Below are positions 50,290-61,734 of a stretch of DNA of 64,000 nt, in pieces (within the stretch, counting starts at the first letter, position 1; each line of letters opens with the position of its first letter). Below the pieces are notes generated by a model. It did no database searches. It worked only from the letters and a program-made list of their open reading frames with translations, and was not told the DNA's origin. A program made the translations under genes and the position numbers. The DNA comes from Bathymodiolus brooksi. Taxonomy: Eukaryota > Mollusca > Bivalvia > Mytilida > Modiolidae. The stretch is taken from the NCBI GenBank assembly GCA_963680875.1, contig OY804580.1, positions 112,161,534 to 112,225,533 of the forward strand, written 5' to 3'.

Positions 50290-53200
50290 GGAAATGGATA
50301 CACCTGAGACACATATACATTACTGCTCATCTTCAAGGCTGGCACAGACACTTCAATAACAAGTTGTAGGGTTAGATGTATACTCACAATGGATACACCT
50401 GACACACATATACATTACTGCTCATCTTCAAGGCTGGCACAGACACTTCAATAAAAAGTTGTGGGGTTAGATGTATACTCACAATGGATACACCTGACAA
50501 CATATACATTACTGCTCATCTTCAAGGCTGGCACAGACACTTCAATAGCAAGTTGTGAGGTTAGATGTATACTCACAATGGATACACCTGACACACATAT
50601 ACATTACTGCTCATCTTCAAGGCTGGCACAGGCACTTCAATAACAAGTTGTGAGGTTAGATGTATACTCACAATGGATACACCTGACTCACATATACATT
50701 ACTGCTCATCTTCAAGGCTGGCACAGGCACTTCAATAACAAATTGTGGGGTTAGATGTATACTCACAATGGATACACCTGACACACATATACATTACTGC
50801 TCATCTTCAAGGCTGGCACAGACACTTCAATAACAAGTTGTAGGGTTAGATGTATACTCACAATGGATACACCTGACACACATATACAATACTGCTCATC
50901 TTCAAGGCTGGCACAGACACTTCAATAAACAGTTGTGGGGTTAGATGTATTCTCACAATGGATACACCTGACACACATATACATTACTGCTCATCTTCAA
51001 GGCTGGCACAGGAACTTCAATAACAAGTTGTGGGTTAGATGTATACTCACAATGGATACACCTGACACACATATACATTACTGCTCATCTTCAAGGCTGG
51101 CACAGACACTTCAATAACAAGTTGTGGGGTTAGATGTATACTCACAATGGATGCACCTGACACACATATACATTACTGCTCATCTTCAAGGCTGGCACAG
51201 GCACTTAAATAACAAGTTGTGGGGTTAGATGTATACTCACAATGGATACACCTGATACACATATACATTACTGCTCATCCTCAAGACTGGCACAGGCACT
51301 TCAATAACAAGTTGTGTGGTTAGATGTATACTCACAATGGATACACCTGACACACATATACATTACTGCTCATCTTCAAGGCTGGCACAGACATTTCAAT
51401 AACAAGTTGTAGGGTTAGATGTATACTCACAATGGATACACCTGACACACATATACAATACTGCTCATCTTCAAGGCTGGCACAGACACTTCAATAAACA
51501 GTTGTGGCGTTAGATGTATTCTCACAATGGATACACCTGACACACATATACATTACTGCTCATCTTCAAGGCTGGCACAGACACTTCAATAAACAGTTGT
51601 GGGGTTAGATGTATACTCACAATGGATACACCTGACACACATATACATTACTGCTCATCTTCAAGGCTGGCACAGGCACTTCAATAACAAGTTGTGGGGT
51701 TAGATGTATACTCACAATGGATACACCTGACACACAAATACATTACTGCTCATCTTCAAGGCTGGCACAGGCACTTCAATAACAAGTTGTGGGGTTAGAT
51801 GTATACTCACAATGGATACACCTGACACACATATACATTACTGCTCATCTTCAAGGCTGGCACAGACACTTCAATAACAAGTTGTGGGGTTAGATGTATA
51901 CTCACAATGGATACACCTGACACACATATACATTGCTGCTCACCCTCAAGGCTGGCACAGGCACTTCAATAACAAGTTGTGGGGTTAGATGTATACTCAC
52001 AATGGATACACCTGACACACAAATACATTACTGCTCATCTTCAAGGCTGGCACAGACACTTCAATAACAAGTTGTAGGGTTAGATGTATACTCACAATGG
52101 ACACACCTGACACACATATACATTACTGCTCATCTTCAAGGCTGGCACAGACACTTCAATAACAAGTTGTAGGGTTAGATGTATACTCACAATGGATACA
52201 CCTGACACACATATACATTGCTGCTCATCTTCAAGGCTGGCACAGGCACTTCAATAACAAGTTGTGGGGTTAGATGTATGCTCACAATGGATACACCTGA
52301 CACACATATACATTACTGCTCATCTTCAAGTCTGGCACAGACACTTCACTAACAAGTTGTAGGGTTAGATGTATACTCACAATGGATACACCTGACACAC
52401 ATAAACATTACTGCTCATCTTCAAGGCTGGCACAGGCACTTCAATAACAAGTTGTGGGGTTAGATGTATACTCACAATGGATACACCTGACACACATATA
52501 CATTACTGCTCATCTTCAAGGCTGGCAGAGACACTTCAATAACAAATTGTGGGGTTAGATGTATACTCACAATGGATACACCTGAGACACATATACATTA
52601 CTGCTCATCTTCAAGGCACTTCAATAACAAGTTGTGAGGTTAAATGTATACTCACAATGGATACACCTGGCACACATATACATTACTGCTCATCTTCAAG
52701 GCTGGCACAGACACTTCAATAACAAGTTGTGGGTTAGATGTATACTCACAATGGATACACCTGGCACACATATACATTACTGCTCATCTTCAAGGCTGGC
52801 ACAGACACTTCAATAACAAGTTGTGGGTTAGATGTATACTCACAATGGATACACCTGACACACATATACATTACTGCTCATCTTGAAGGATGGCACAGGC
52901 ACTTCAATAACAAGTTGTGGGGTTAGATGTATACTCACAATGGATCCACCTGACACACATATACATTGCTGCTCATCTTCAAGGCTGGCACAGGCACTTC
53001 AATAACAAGTTGTGGGGTTAGATGTATACTCACAATGGATACACCTGACACACATATACATTACTGCTCATCTTCAAGGCTGGCACAGGCACTTCAATAA
53101 CAAGTTGTGGGTTAGATGTATACTCACAATGGATACACCTGACACACATATACATTACTGCTCATCTTCAAGGCTGGCACAGACACTTCAATAACAAATT

Positions 53201-53590
53201 GTGGGGTTAGATGTATACTCACAATGGATACACCTGACACACATATACATTACTGCTCATCTTCAAGGCTGGCACAGCCACTTCAATAACAAATTGTGGG
53301 GTTAGATGTATACTCACAATGGATACACCTGACACACATATACATTACTGCTCATCTTCAAGGCACTTCAATAACAAGTTGTGGGGTTAAATGTATACTT
53401 ACAATGGATACACCTGGCACACATATACATTACTGCTCATCTTCAAGGCTGGCACAGACACTTCAATAACAAGTTGTGGGTTAGATGTATACTCACAATG
53501 GATACACCTGACACACATATACATTACTGCTCATCTTCAAGGATGGCACAGGCTCTTCAATAACAAGTTGTGGGGTTAAATGTATACTAA
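50290..53590. repeat. 95-bp tandem array, about 35 copies
   Basis: The anchor gttagatgtatactcac recurs every 94-95 bp (50371, 50466, 50560, 50655, 50750) through about 53590. Most units are over 90% alike by eye. Two units, near 52610 and 53355, share the same internal deletion of ggctggcacaga-type sequence, showing that a roughly 745-bp block (about 8 units) was duplicated. Trp/His-rich open frames inside are by-products. The array lies in intron 2. Confidence 0.95.
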
Positions 53591-53714
53591 AAAATTGATA
53601 TTATGTGATCATGTAAGTGCTTTCCATACGATAGTTAAATGCTGATCCTTACATATAACTAAACGAGAACCATTGCTATAAAGAATGCGGAGCAATAACT
53701 TTGAGGGTTTGGGT

Positions 53715-53970
53715 ATATGTATGTTGTTTAACACCACTTTTAACAATATTTCAGTTATATCGGGGCGATCAGTTTTAACTGGTGGAGAAAACCGGAGTAC
53801 CCGGAGAAAACCATCGACCTGTCGCAAGTCACCGACAAACTTTATCACATGATGTTGCATCGAGTACACCTCGCCATTAACGGGGTTTGAACTCACAACA
53901 TTAGAGATGATATACACTGTCTGCACAGGTAGTAATAAATCCAACTACCATACGATCACGACCACGACGG
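53715..53970 (-). mobile_element. tRNA-derived SINE, near full length (minus), intronic
   Basis: It aligns with 34643-34885 throughout: the tail core at 53735-53760, the conserved middle (gagaaaaccggagtacccgg), cgagtacacctcgcc, box B-side gtttgaactcac and the head ending near cgatcacgaccacgac. It directly follows the 95-bp array. Confidence 0.75.
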
Positions 53971-54120
53971 CCCCTCATAATATTGATCTTCATACAAAGG
54001 CCTAATATATTCATACACAATGTATTTAAATAAACTGCGACCAGTTAATATGTTCATGTTTGAAATATATAACTGGTCTGAAACATCATTTTGTATTAAT
54101 TCATATCATTGAAATTTCAG

Positions 54121-54172
54121 TGTGTTTTCTATATAGTGATAATTATGTGTATCCTACATTTGGATAAACAAG
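54121..54172 (+). other. Possible small exon in intron 2
   Basis: A 52-nt stretch follows an acceptor-like aaatttcag and ends at aacaag|gtcgac. Read in the phase left by exon 2 it gives a hydrophobic run (CVFYIVIIMCIL) then HLDKQ, which would complete the second membrane helix cut at the end of exon 2. Against it, 52 is not a multiple of three, so it does not join the last exon in phase without a one-base change. Held as a candidate only. Confidence 0.25.
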
Positions 54173-54184
54173 GTCGACATGAAA

Positions 54185-56975
54185 TAATAAACAAAATGGT
54201 ATGTACAATCTTAGATCATAAAGAAAATGGTATGTACACTCTTAGATTATAAACAAAATGGTACGTACACTCAAAGATTATAAACAAAATGGTATGTACA
54301 CCCTTAGATCATAAAGAAAATGGTATGTACACTCTTAGAACATAACCAAAATGGTATGTACACTCTTAGATCATAACCAAAATGGTATGTACACCCTTAG
54401 ATCATAAACAAAATGATATGTACACTCTTAGATCATAAAGAAAATGGTATGTACACTCTTAGATTATAAACAAAATGGTACGTACACTCTAAGATTATAA
54501 ACAAAATGGTATGTACACCCTTAGATCATAATGAAAATGGTATGTATACTCTTAGATTATAAACAAAATGGTATGTACACCCTTAGATCATAAAGAAAAT
54601 GGTATGTACACTCTTAGATTATAAACAAAATGGTATGTACACCCTTAGATCATAAACAAAATGGTATGTACACTCTTAGAACATAAACAAATGGTATGTA
54701 CACTCTTAGATCATAAACAAAATTGCATGTACAATTTTAGATCATAGACGAAATGGTATGTACACCCTTAGATCATAAACAAAATGGTATGTACATTCTT
54801 AGACCATAAACAAAATGGCATATACACTCTTAGATCATAAGCAAAATGGTACGTACATTCTTAGATCATAAACAAAATGGTATGTACACTCTTAGATTAT
54901 AAACAAAATGGTATGTATACTCTTAGATTATAAACAAAATGGTATGTACACTCTTAGATTATAAACAAAATGGTACGTACACTCTTAGATTATAAACAAA
55001 ATGGTATGTACATTCTTAGATAATAAACAAAATGGTATGTACACTCTTAGGTTATAAACAAAATGGTATGTACACCCTTAGATCATAAACAAAATGGTAT
55101 GTACACTCTTAGAACATAAACAAATGGTATGTACACTCTTAGATCATAAACAAAATGGCATGTACACCTTAGATTATAAACAAAATGGTATGTACATTCT
55201 TAGAACATAAACAAAATGGTATGTACACTCTTAGATCATAAGCCAAACGGGATGTACACTCTTAGATCATAAACAAACGGGATGTACACTCTTGGATCAT
55301 AAACAAAATGGTATGTACATTCTTAGATCATAAACAAAATGATATGTACACTCTTAGATCATAAACAAAATGGTACGTACACTCTTAGATAATAAACAAA
55401 ACGGGATGTACACTCTTAGATCATAAACAAAATGGCATGTACACCTTAGATCATAAACAAAATGGTACGTACACTTTTAGATTATAAACAAAATGGTATG
55501 TACACTCTTAGATCATAAACAAACTGGTATGTACATTCTTAGAACATAAGCAAACTGGTATGTACATTCTTAGATCATAAACAAAATGATATGTACACTC
55601 TTAGATCATAAACAAAACGGGAAGTACACTCTTAGATCATAAACAAACGGGATGTACACTCTTAGATTATAAACAAAATGGTATGTACATTCTTAGAACA
55701 TAAACAAAATGGTATGTACACTCTTAGATCATAAGCCAAACGGGATGTACACTCTTAGATCATAAACAAACGGGATGTACACTCTTGGATCATAAACAAA
55801 ATGGTATGTACATTCTTAGATCATAAACAAAATGATATGTACACTCTTAGATCATAAACAAAATGGTACGTACACTCTTAGATAATAAACAAAACGGGAT
55901 GTACACTCTTAGATCATAAACAAAATGGCATGTACACCTTAGATCATAAACAAAATGGTACGTACACTTTTAGATTATAAACAAAATGGTATGTACACTC
56001 TTAGATCATAAACAAACTGGTATGTACATTCTTAGAACATAAGCAAACTGGTATGTACATTCTTAGATCATAAACAAAATGATATGTACACTCTTAGATC
56101 ATAAACAAAACGGGAAGTACACTCTTAGATCATAAACAAACGGGATGTACACTCTTAGATCATAAATAAAATGGTATGTACATTCTTAGAACATAAGCAA
56201 ACTGGTATGTACATTCTTAGATCATAAACAAAATGATATGTACACTCTTAGATCATAAACAAAACGGGAAGTACACTCTTAGATCATAAACAAACGGGAT
56301 GTACACTCTTAGATCATAAATAAAATGGTATGTACACCCTTAGATCATAAACAAAGCGGGATGTACACTCTTAGATCATAAACAAAATGGTATGTACATT
56401 CTTAGATTATAAACAAAATGGTATGTACACTCTTAGATCATAAACAAAATGGTATGTACATTCTTAGATTATAAACAAAATGGTATGTACACTCTTAAAT
56501 TATAGGCAAAATGGTACGTACACTCTTAGATCATAAACAAAACGGGAAGTACACTCTTAGATCATAAACAAACGGGATGTACACTCTTAGATCATAAATA
56601 AAATGGTATGTACACTCTTAGATCATAAACAAAATGGCATGTACACCTTAGATCATAAACAAAATGGTACGTACACTTTTAGATTATAAACAAAATGGAA
56701 TGTACATTCTTAGAACATAAGCAAAGTGGTATGTACACTCTTAGATCATAAACAAAACGGGAAGTACACTCTTAGATCATAAACAAACGGGATGTACACT
56801 CTTAGATCATAAATAAAATGGTATGTACACTCTTATATCATAAACGAAATGGCATGTATACTCTTAGATCATAAACAAAATGGTATGTACATTCTTAGAT
56901 CATAAACAAAATGGTATGTACACTCTTAGATTATAAGCAAAATGGTAGGTACATTCTTAGATCACAAACAATATG
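54185..56975. repeat. 31-bp tandem array, about 90 copies
   Basis: The unit ataaacaaaatggtatgtac plus actcttagatc repeats every 31 bp (ggtatg at 54198 and 54229). Variants include aacgggatg, a missing base in aaacaaatgg, and aacaaactgg. Variants recur in blocks, showing higher-order copying. The right end decays after 56950. It lies in intron 2. Confidence 0.95.
55170..56160. repeat. Higher-order duplication in the 31-bp array, period 493 bp
   Basis: The rare ataagcc unit is at 55241 and 55734, and the rare cttggatcat unit is at 55291 and 55784. Both are offset by 493 bp, about 16 units, with intervening variants in the same order. Confidence 0.85.
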
Positions 56976-57514
56976 ACATCTTTACTAGGACATCATGCAC
57001 AAAATGGTATATATATATACTGGCATCTCATTAATCAATAAAACGGTATCAACATTCGGAGGTCATAAACAGTATGGTTTGCACATGAACATTCGTAGTT
57101 ATAGGGTAGCCAGCTGATAAAAGTTATAAATACTTGAATATACAGGTAAGCTTGTCTATGTCTAATTGCATTGTTGCCATGCCAATTTCACACGAAATAA
57201 TAACATGTACGTATTGAACATGCAGTTAAATTTGCAGAGATTTCTAATATTGGAACTGTGTTTTATTGTTGAGAGTTCTTATTGCAATGCTTTTATAGAC
57301 TTACCTTTTTATGACAATCAGACTTAACTGTGATAGATTGCCCAGACATTTATAACGAACAGACTTGTGAAGTTAGCTATGGCAGTTGTCTGTAAGCCAT
57401 AACATATTAGTTAATTATTTTATTCATGAAATGTTGTAATTAGATTGTCATTTATCAGAAGACAAGAACACACAGAGGGTAGATATTTAAGTGGCATAAA
57501 CAAAGGTTTTCAAT

Positions 57515-57562
57515 GCCAAGAAAAGTTTGAAAATACCAAAAGGGTATTCAGAAGCCGTAAAT
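57515..57562 (-). mobile_element. Terminal fragment of the Penelope-like element 3' end (minus)
   Basis: Only about 48 bp remains, containing accaaaagggtattcagaag, matching the last bases of the family's 3' end. Confidence 0.5.
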
Positions 57563-57689
57563 TCAAAATAATATCAAATATCATTATGACGCCACGTCAT
57601 GTTTTATTATGTCAGGCTTTCATGTGTGTAAGCAGTAAGTTTAGTGTTGCTAGGAACTGATTTTATTAGCGGATGATAAATATAGATTA

Positions 57690-57826
57690 TTACATGGCAT
57701 TTTACATATTATGCCCTTTATCATCACTAGGTCATGATATCAGCCCGAGAGCCGATAGTCTCAAGGGATGATATATGAATAAGGGCTGATAAAGGGTATG
57801 GTATGAAAAATGACATATTATGATAT
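57690..57826. repeat. Palindromic element of about 135 bp
   Basis: Bases about 57693-57752 and 57760-57826 form imperfect nested complementary arms. The outer arms pair gccctttatca with tgataaagggt and cattttacatatta with tgacatatta; the inner arms pair atcagcccgaga with tctcaagggatgat. It is likely a fold-back MITE. It lies in intron 2. Confidence 0.65.
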
Positions 57827-57899
57827 GCTTTTCATATACTTTAACTGAGGAAATAACTAATTTGTACTATAATGTTTAGTTCTTTTTGCCTAGAATTAA

Positions 57900-59166
57900 A
57901 TACATATTTATAGTATTGCATCGGCGGTCAAATTCGGGCTTCAGAGTTACTATGACACTAGCTACTCGAGGAGTGTGAATCAGATGTGGATTCTGAACAC
58001 CTCTAAAGATATGTTAGAGTACATACAATCTAGGTCTCTCTCCTCTTGCAATAGTGTAAAACATTTGACTCATCTAATCTCTACACAACTATTCCCCACT
58101 TTAAGATGAAGGATAGATTTATGCAATTGGTCCAACTTTGTTTTATAAAAAAAATAACAAAGAATGGTCAACGTAGAAACAAATAGTTTGTGCTAGGAAG
58201 GGACAGATCTTATTTTGCTAAAAAAAAAACACTCTGATTCTACCAAAAAGTTCTCTGAAACTGATATCATCAACATGCTCGAGTTTTTGATTGACTACAT
58301 AACAAACCTATGGGTACAAACTGTGCTCCTCTTCTCGCTGACTTGTTCCTTTATTCGTATGAGGCAGACTTCATACAGGGGCTTCTCAAGAAAAACGAAA
58401 AGAAGCTAGCCCGATCCTATGCATTCCTCTATACAGATGATGTCCTTTCACTAACTAATTCTAGGTTTGGTGATTTCGTTGATCGCATCTCTCCCATTGA
58501 GCTTGCAATAAAGGATACCACAGATACAGATAGGTCTGCTTCATACCTTGACCTGCACCTTGAAATTGATAGTGAGGGGTGGTTAAGAGCGAAACTTTAC
58601 GACAAAAGAGATGATTTCAATTTTCCATTGTGAACTTTCCATTTATATGTAGCAACATTCCAACAGCACCTGCTAATGAAGTATATCTCTCTCAGTTGAT
58701 ACAATATTCCAGAGCTTGTGGTTCCTATCAAGATTTCCTTGATAGAGGGTTGCTGCTAACAAGGCAGCTACTGAACCAAGGGTTTCTCTTGGTTAAGTTG
58801 AAGTCATCACGTTGAAAGTTTCACAGTCGCCACCATGACTTGGTTGAATGTTATGGAACATCTGTATCACAAATGACCACGGATATGTTCCACTTGTCGT
58901 AAATACTTCCCGGTCCTTTCCTCATTCATGACTTATCACCAGGTTTGTCACTAGATAAACAGGACGGGTGCCACTAGTGGAGCAGGAACTGGTTACTCTT
59001 CCTTCCTTTTTTAGTAGGGTTCGTGTTACTCGATCTTTAGTTTTATGTCTATGTTTTGTAGATCGTTGTTTGTCATTTTGACCTTTTCTTTTGGCCATTG
59101 TGTTGTCTGTTCTTCTTCGATATACGGATTCTGATTACCCCTTTGGTAACGTCAAACTCTTCTTAT
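57900..59166 (+). mobile_element. Penelope-like (tentative) retroelement, 5'-truncated copy with 3' end
   Basis: Decayed reverse transcriptase coding sequence (57900-58815) is followed by about 350 bp of non-coding 3' sequence ending near 59166. The 3' part also occurs alone at 61356-61687 (plus) and in minus orientation at 35608, 46425, 47848, 62886 and 63772, so this copy links those orphan repeats to a retroelement. It lies in intron 2 of the membrane-protein gene. Confidence 0.65.
57975..58815 (+). pseudogene. Reverse transcriptase fragment, Penelope-like (tentative)
   Basis: Near 57975 the plus strand reads VNQMWILNTSKDMLEYIQSR. After a stretch with stops, 58215-58409 reads on, then shifts frame to MGTNCAPLLADLFLYSYEA (58310) and the catalytic-type YTDDVLS (about 58430-58450). 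A stop at 58630 precedes another conserved block ending FLDRGLLLTRQLLNQ (about 58735-58780). The second position of the YxDD motif is Thr. Compared with what I recall of the family, a short segment before MGTNC seems lost. No GIY-YIG endonuclease was seen downstream. The reverse transcriptase call is secure; the Penelope-like placement is less so. Confidence 0.65.
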
Positions 59167-59716
59167 AGAACCAGAAATTTATTGTTTAATATGCAAATTC
59201 AATAACTGCACCTTTTAAGCACTTTCAATATCAATAGAGAGAATATTGGCAGTTGATAATTTTCTGTGCAAATATTCAATAAAACAGTATAGTCAACCAT
59301 GTTTGTAAACACAGTTTTCCGGAAATTCAAGAAGTGAACTTACCAACACGAACATTAACAGAAAGGCATGTAATAACGTTCCGGAAGCAGTTAATAAACT
59401 TGCTTTATCAGCCCGCTTGGACCATTCTTGTGACAATTGGGTGAAATAAACATGACTCCTCTTATGATTCTTAACAAAACTCAAAGTTTTATCACATGGT
59501 AAAATTTTAGCTATATTATCTACAAGTATATGATAAATCCAGCTATCATACGATCGCGGACATGTCGAAACTTCTCCCTGTGTTACTTCAATGAAAGTAT
59601 ATAAACAGTGTAAATATACTAGTTATTTACTAGTTATTTACAATGTAGTATTTTTGTCTTTGTTTTGTTTCTGAGTTTGTTTGTTTTCTTCTTCATTTTT
59701 TAATGTTATGTTTCAG
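59167..59716 (+). other. End of intron 2
   Basis: Contains a SINE head fragment at 59509-59570 (minus; aaatccagctatcatacgat) and a pyrimidine-rich lead (tttgttttcttcttcatttt) into the acceptor of the last exon. Confidence 0.5.
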
Positions 59717-60327
59717 ATACAAAATGCATGTTTCCTGTTACTGATAACCTTTATTATTTTTGGAGTGTCATCTGCCTTTTTTGGAGGCTTCGTGGAAGTG
59801 TCTGGTGTGCTTAAACACTGTACAAATATAACAGACGGCGTCAGTCTGACATTTAGAGGAGACTTATGTTTAAGCCCCTGTCATTGTATTCATAGTGTTC
59901 TATTCAATATTTATTTTGGCAATGTGTTGTTGTTATTGTGATCGTTCAAATGAAAATGAATCTTTAATAAGCAAAGGTGAAAAACCTCCTTCAATTAACA
60001 GTTGTACCACTACAGGAACAACCTGGGCAACCACAGGAACCAAGAACCAACAATGAAAGGACATCAGGTATTTCCAACGCAATTGCACCACAAGAACAAA
60101 ATCAGACGACACAACAGTCGTCTGCTCCGCCTGCGTTGGTGAATCCAGACTCTGATAGATCACGTGAGAGATTATACGATAAATCAACAAAACTTCCGCC
60201 ATTTCCAACCGTGTATACAACAGGACAGTACTCAGTCAATCAAGGTCAATCTACGATTGCTAATAATAGAATTCCATTAGAGCCACTTCCATCATACGAC
60301 ACCGTAGTACAAGATACTCACATGTAG
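59717..60327 (+). pseudogene. Membrane-protein gene, terminal exon with two frame changes
   Basis: An acceptor (ttatgtttcag) precedes ATA at 59717, in phase 0 with exon 2. The first frame encodes a hydrophobic segment (CFLLLITFIIFGVSSAFFGG) and a loop with two cysteines and an N-glycosylation site (NIT). After the cccc run at 59875-59878 the sensible reading continues one base over, giving a further membrane helix (PVIVFIVFYSIFILA) ending in a cysteine cluster (MCCCYC), often palmitoylated in such proteins. Near 59990-60015 it shifts again into a Gln/Pro-rich tail open to the TAG at 60325, ending near LPSYDTV, a possible tyrosine-based or PPxY-like docking motif. Removing two bases in total would make the gene about 268 codons. 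Either the gene is decaying or homopolymer indels occur in the assembly. MS4A-like identity is inferred from topology only. Confidence 0.6.
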
Positions 60328-60337
60328 TATCATTTAA

Positions 60338-60343
60338 AATAAA
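60338..60343 (+). promoter_or_regulatory. Polyadenylation signal AATAAA
   Basis: A canonical AATAAA lies 11 bases after the stop codon of the terminal exon. It supports that exon as the 3' end of a real transcription unit. Confidence 0.65.
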
Positions 60344-61355
60344 GATGAAAAACAAATCAGTATTGTTCGTATGGGTTAGTGGAGATTCAATTATTGGGAT
60401 TAAACCCGGTTCATGTCTCATATCGCGGATGGTGACTAATAATTCGGAAGCCTGGAAACACGCTATATGTTTCCAGGAAGACTAACACTAACCTTACCAT
60501 CAGAATAGACTCGGATTGTGTGATGGATGTTTTTCACTTGATTGAAAGCTGGATTGTTTTTATGAGACGGAGGAACATCAATGGTTTATAATAAAGGTGC
60601 TGAAATCGTGCCTACTACATGTATGTCTTGGTCTAGCTGAAACGAGTTCAAAATGTATATCCCCCGTAATCAAAATTGATCATGTTTGATCGCTGCATAC
60701 ACGCACTAGAGTATGTTGTGATAGAAGCTGAATCTGGATAGGGGGGAGATGCACTTTAGTAGATCCGACATTTGACCAGAGAGATAAACCGCAGGGTGGA
60801 TGAAGTCATACGGACACATGGAGGATAACCTCGCTTCTGTGTATCTTGTTGAACTACAAGTGGCTCATTTAGTGACTCAAAGTGACATTTTACACACCAT
60901 TTTCTTCTCGTCATGATTTCTGTACAGATCACTTATTGTTTACGAGTTCATTAATATATTTCGTCAAGGATTTCATGCCACCATTTGTCATTTCAAAATA
61001 CAGAGGGTCCATAACTTTTTGCGATAAGTCTTAGTTTTTCTACAAATTTTAGGAAAGCAAGTATCTTGGGTAAAGTGAACATATTTCTTACCTAGACTTA
61101 AAAGCAAAATATGTTAACTTAAAACTAAACTTATTGTTTTGTAAGATGGTATCGACTGTGGCTATTTCTATCTTTAAACTTCAATGCGATATAGAATTGT
61201 ATCTTTAATACTGTCTTTTGTTTTTATATGAATATTTCGAACAAAGTAGATTCAGACATATACAATCTAACCTCGAAAGGACCGATGATATTACTTCGAA
61301 CGTACACTGAATATTCGAATTGTCCCATAAGCTTATCATCTCTTTCTCCATTGAA
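60344..61355. other. Downstream of the gene; one small perfect hairpin
   Basis: No gene recognised. A perfect 10-bp stem (cctggaaaca/tgtttccagg) with a 7-base loop is at 60451-60477. In a eukaryote this is not evidence of a terminator. Confidence 0.5.
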
Positions 61356-61687
61356 TGTGAATGTGTAACAAATGACCACGGATATGTTACATTTGTCGTA
61401 GGCACTTCCCATGCGTTCTTTCCTCATTCATGACTTATCAACCGGGTTTATAACTAGATTAACACGACGGTGTGCCACTAGTGGAGCTGGAACTGCCTAC
61501 CATTCCGGGTAACCAGAGTTCACTACCGGTTTTTAGTGGGGTTCGTGTTGCACGATCCGTAGTTTTCTGTGTAGTGTTTTGTAGATCATTGTTTGTCCTT
61601 TTATCATTTTTCTTGTGGTCATTATGTTGTATGTACTTCGGTTTACCGATTCTGATTGCCCCTTTGGTATCTTCAAACTTTTTTTAA
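61356..61687 (+). mobile_element. 3' end of the Penelope-like element family (plus)
   Basis: It parallels 58860-59166 in order: acaaatgaccacggatatgt, cctcattcatgacttatca, gccactagtggagc, gttcgtgtt, and ends gattgcccctttggtatctt. It is a 5'-truncated copy. Confidence 0.75.
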
Positions 61688-61734
61688 TTCTTAAAACCAG
61701 TCAAATGAAAACATTCATCGGAAACTAGTCTCAA

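Noticed and set aside
50461..53579. Trp/His-rich frames in the 95-bp array
   Set aside because: By-products of the tandem repeat. They are short, overlapping in two frames, and broken wherever units vary.
60451..60477. Hairpin as transcription terminator
   Set aside because: Intrinsic terminators of this type are bacterial. There is no following T run and the context is a eukaryotic gene with its own polyadenylation signal.
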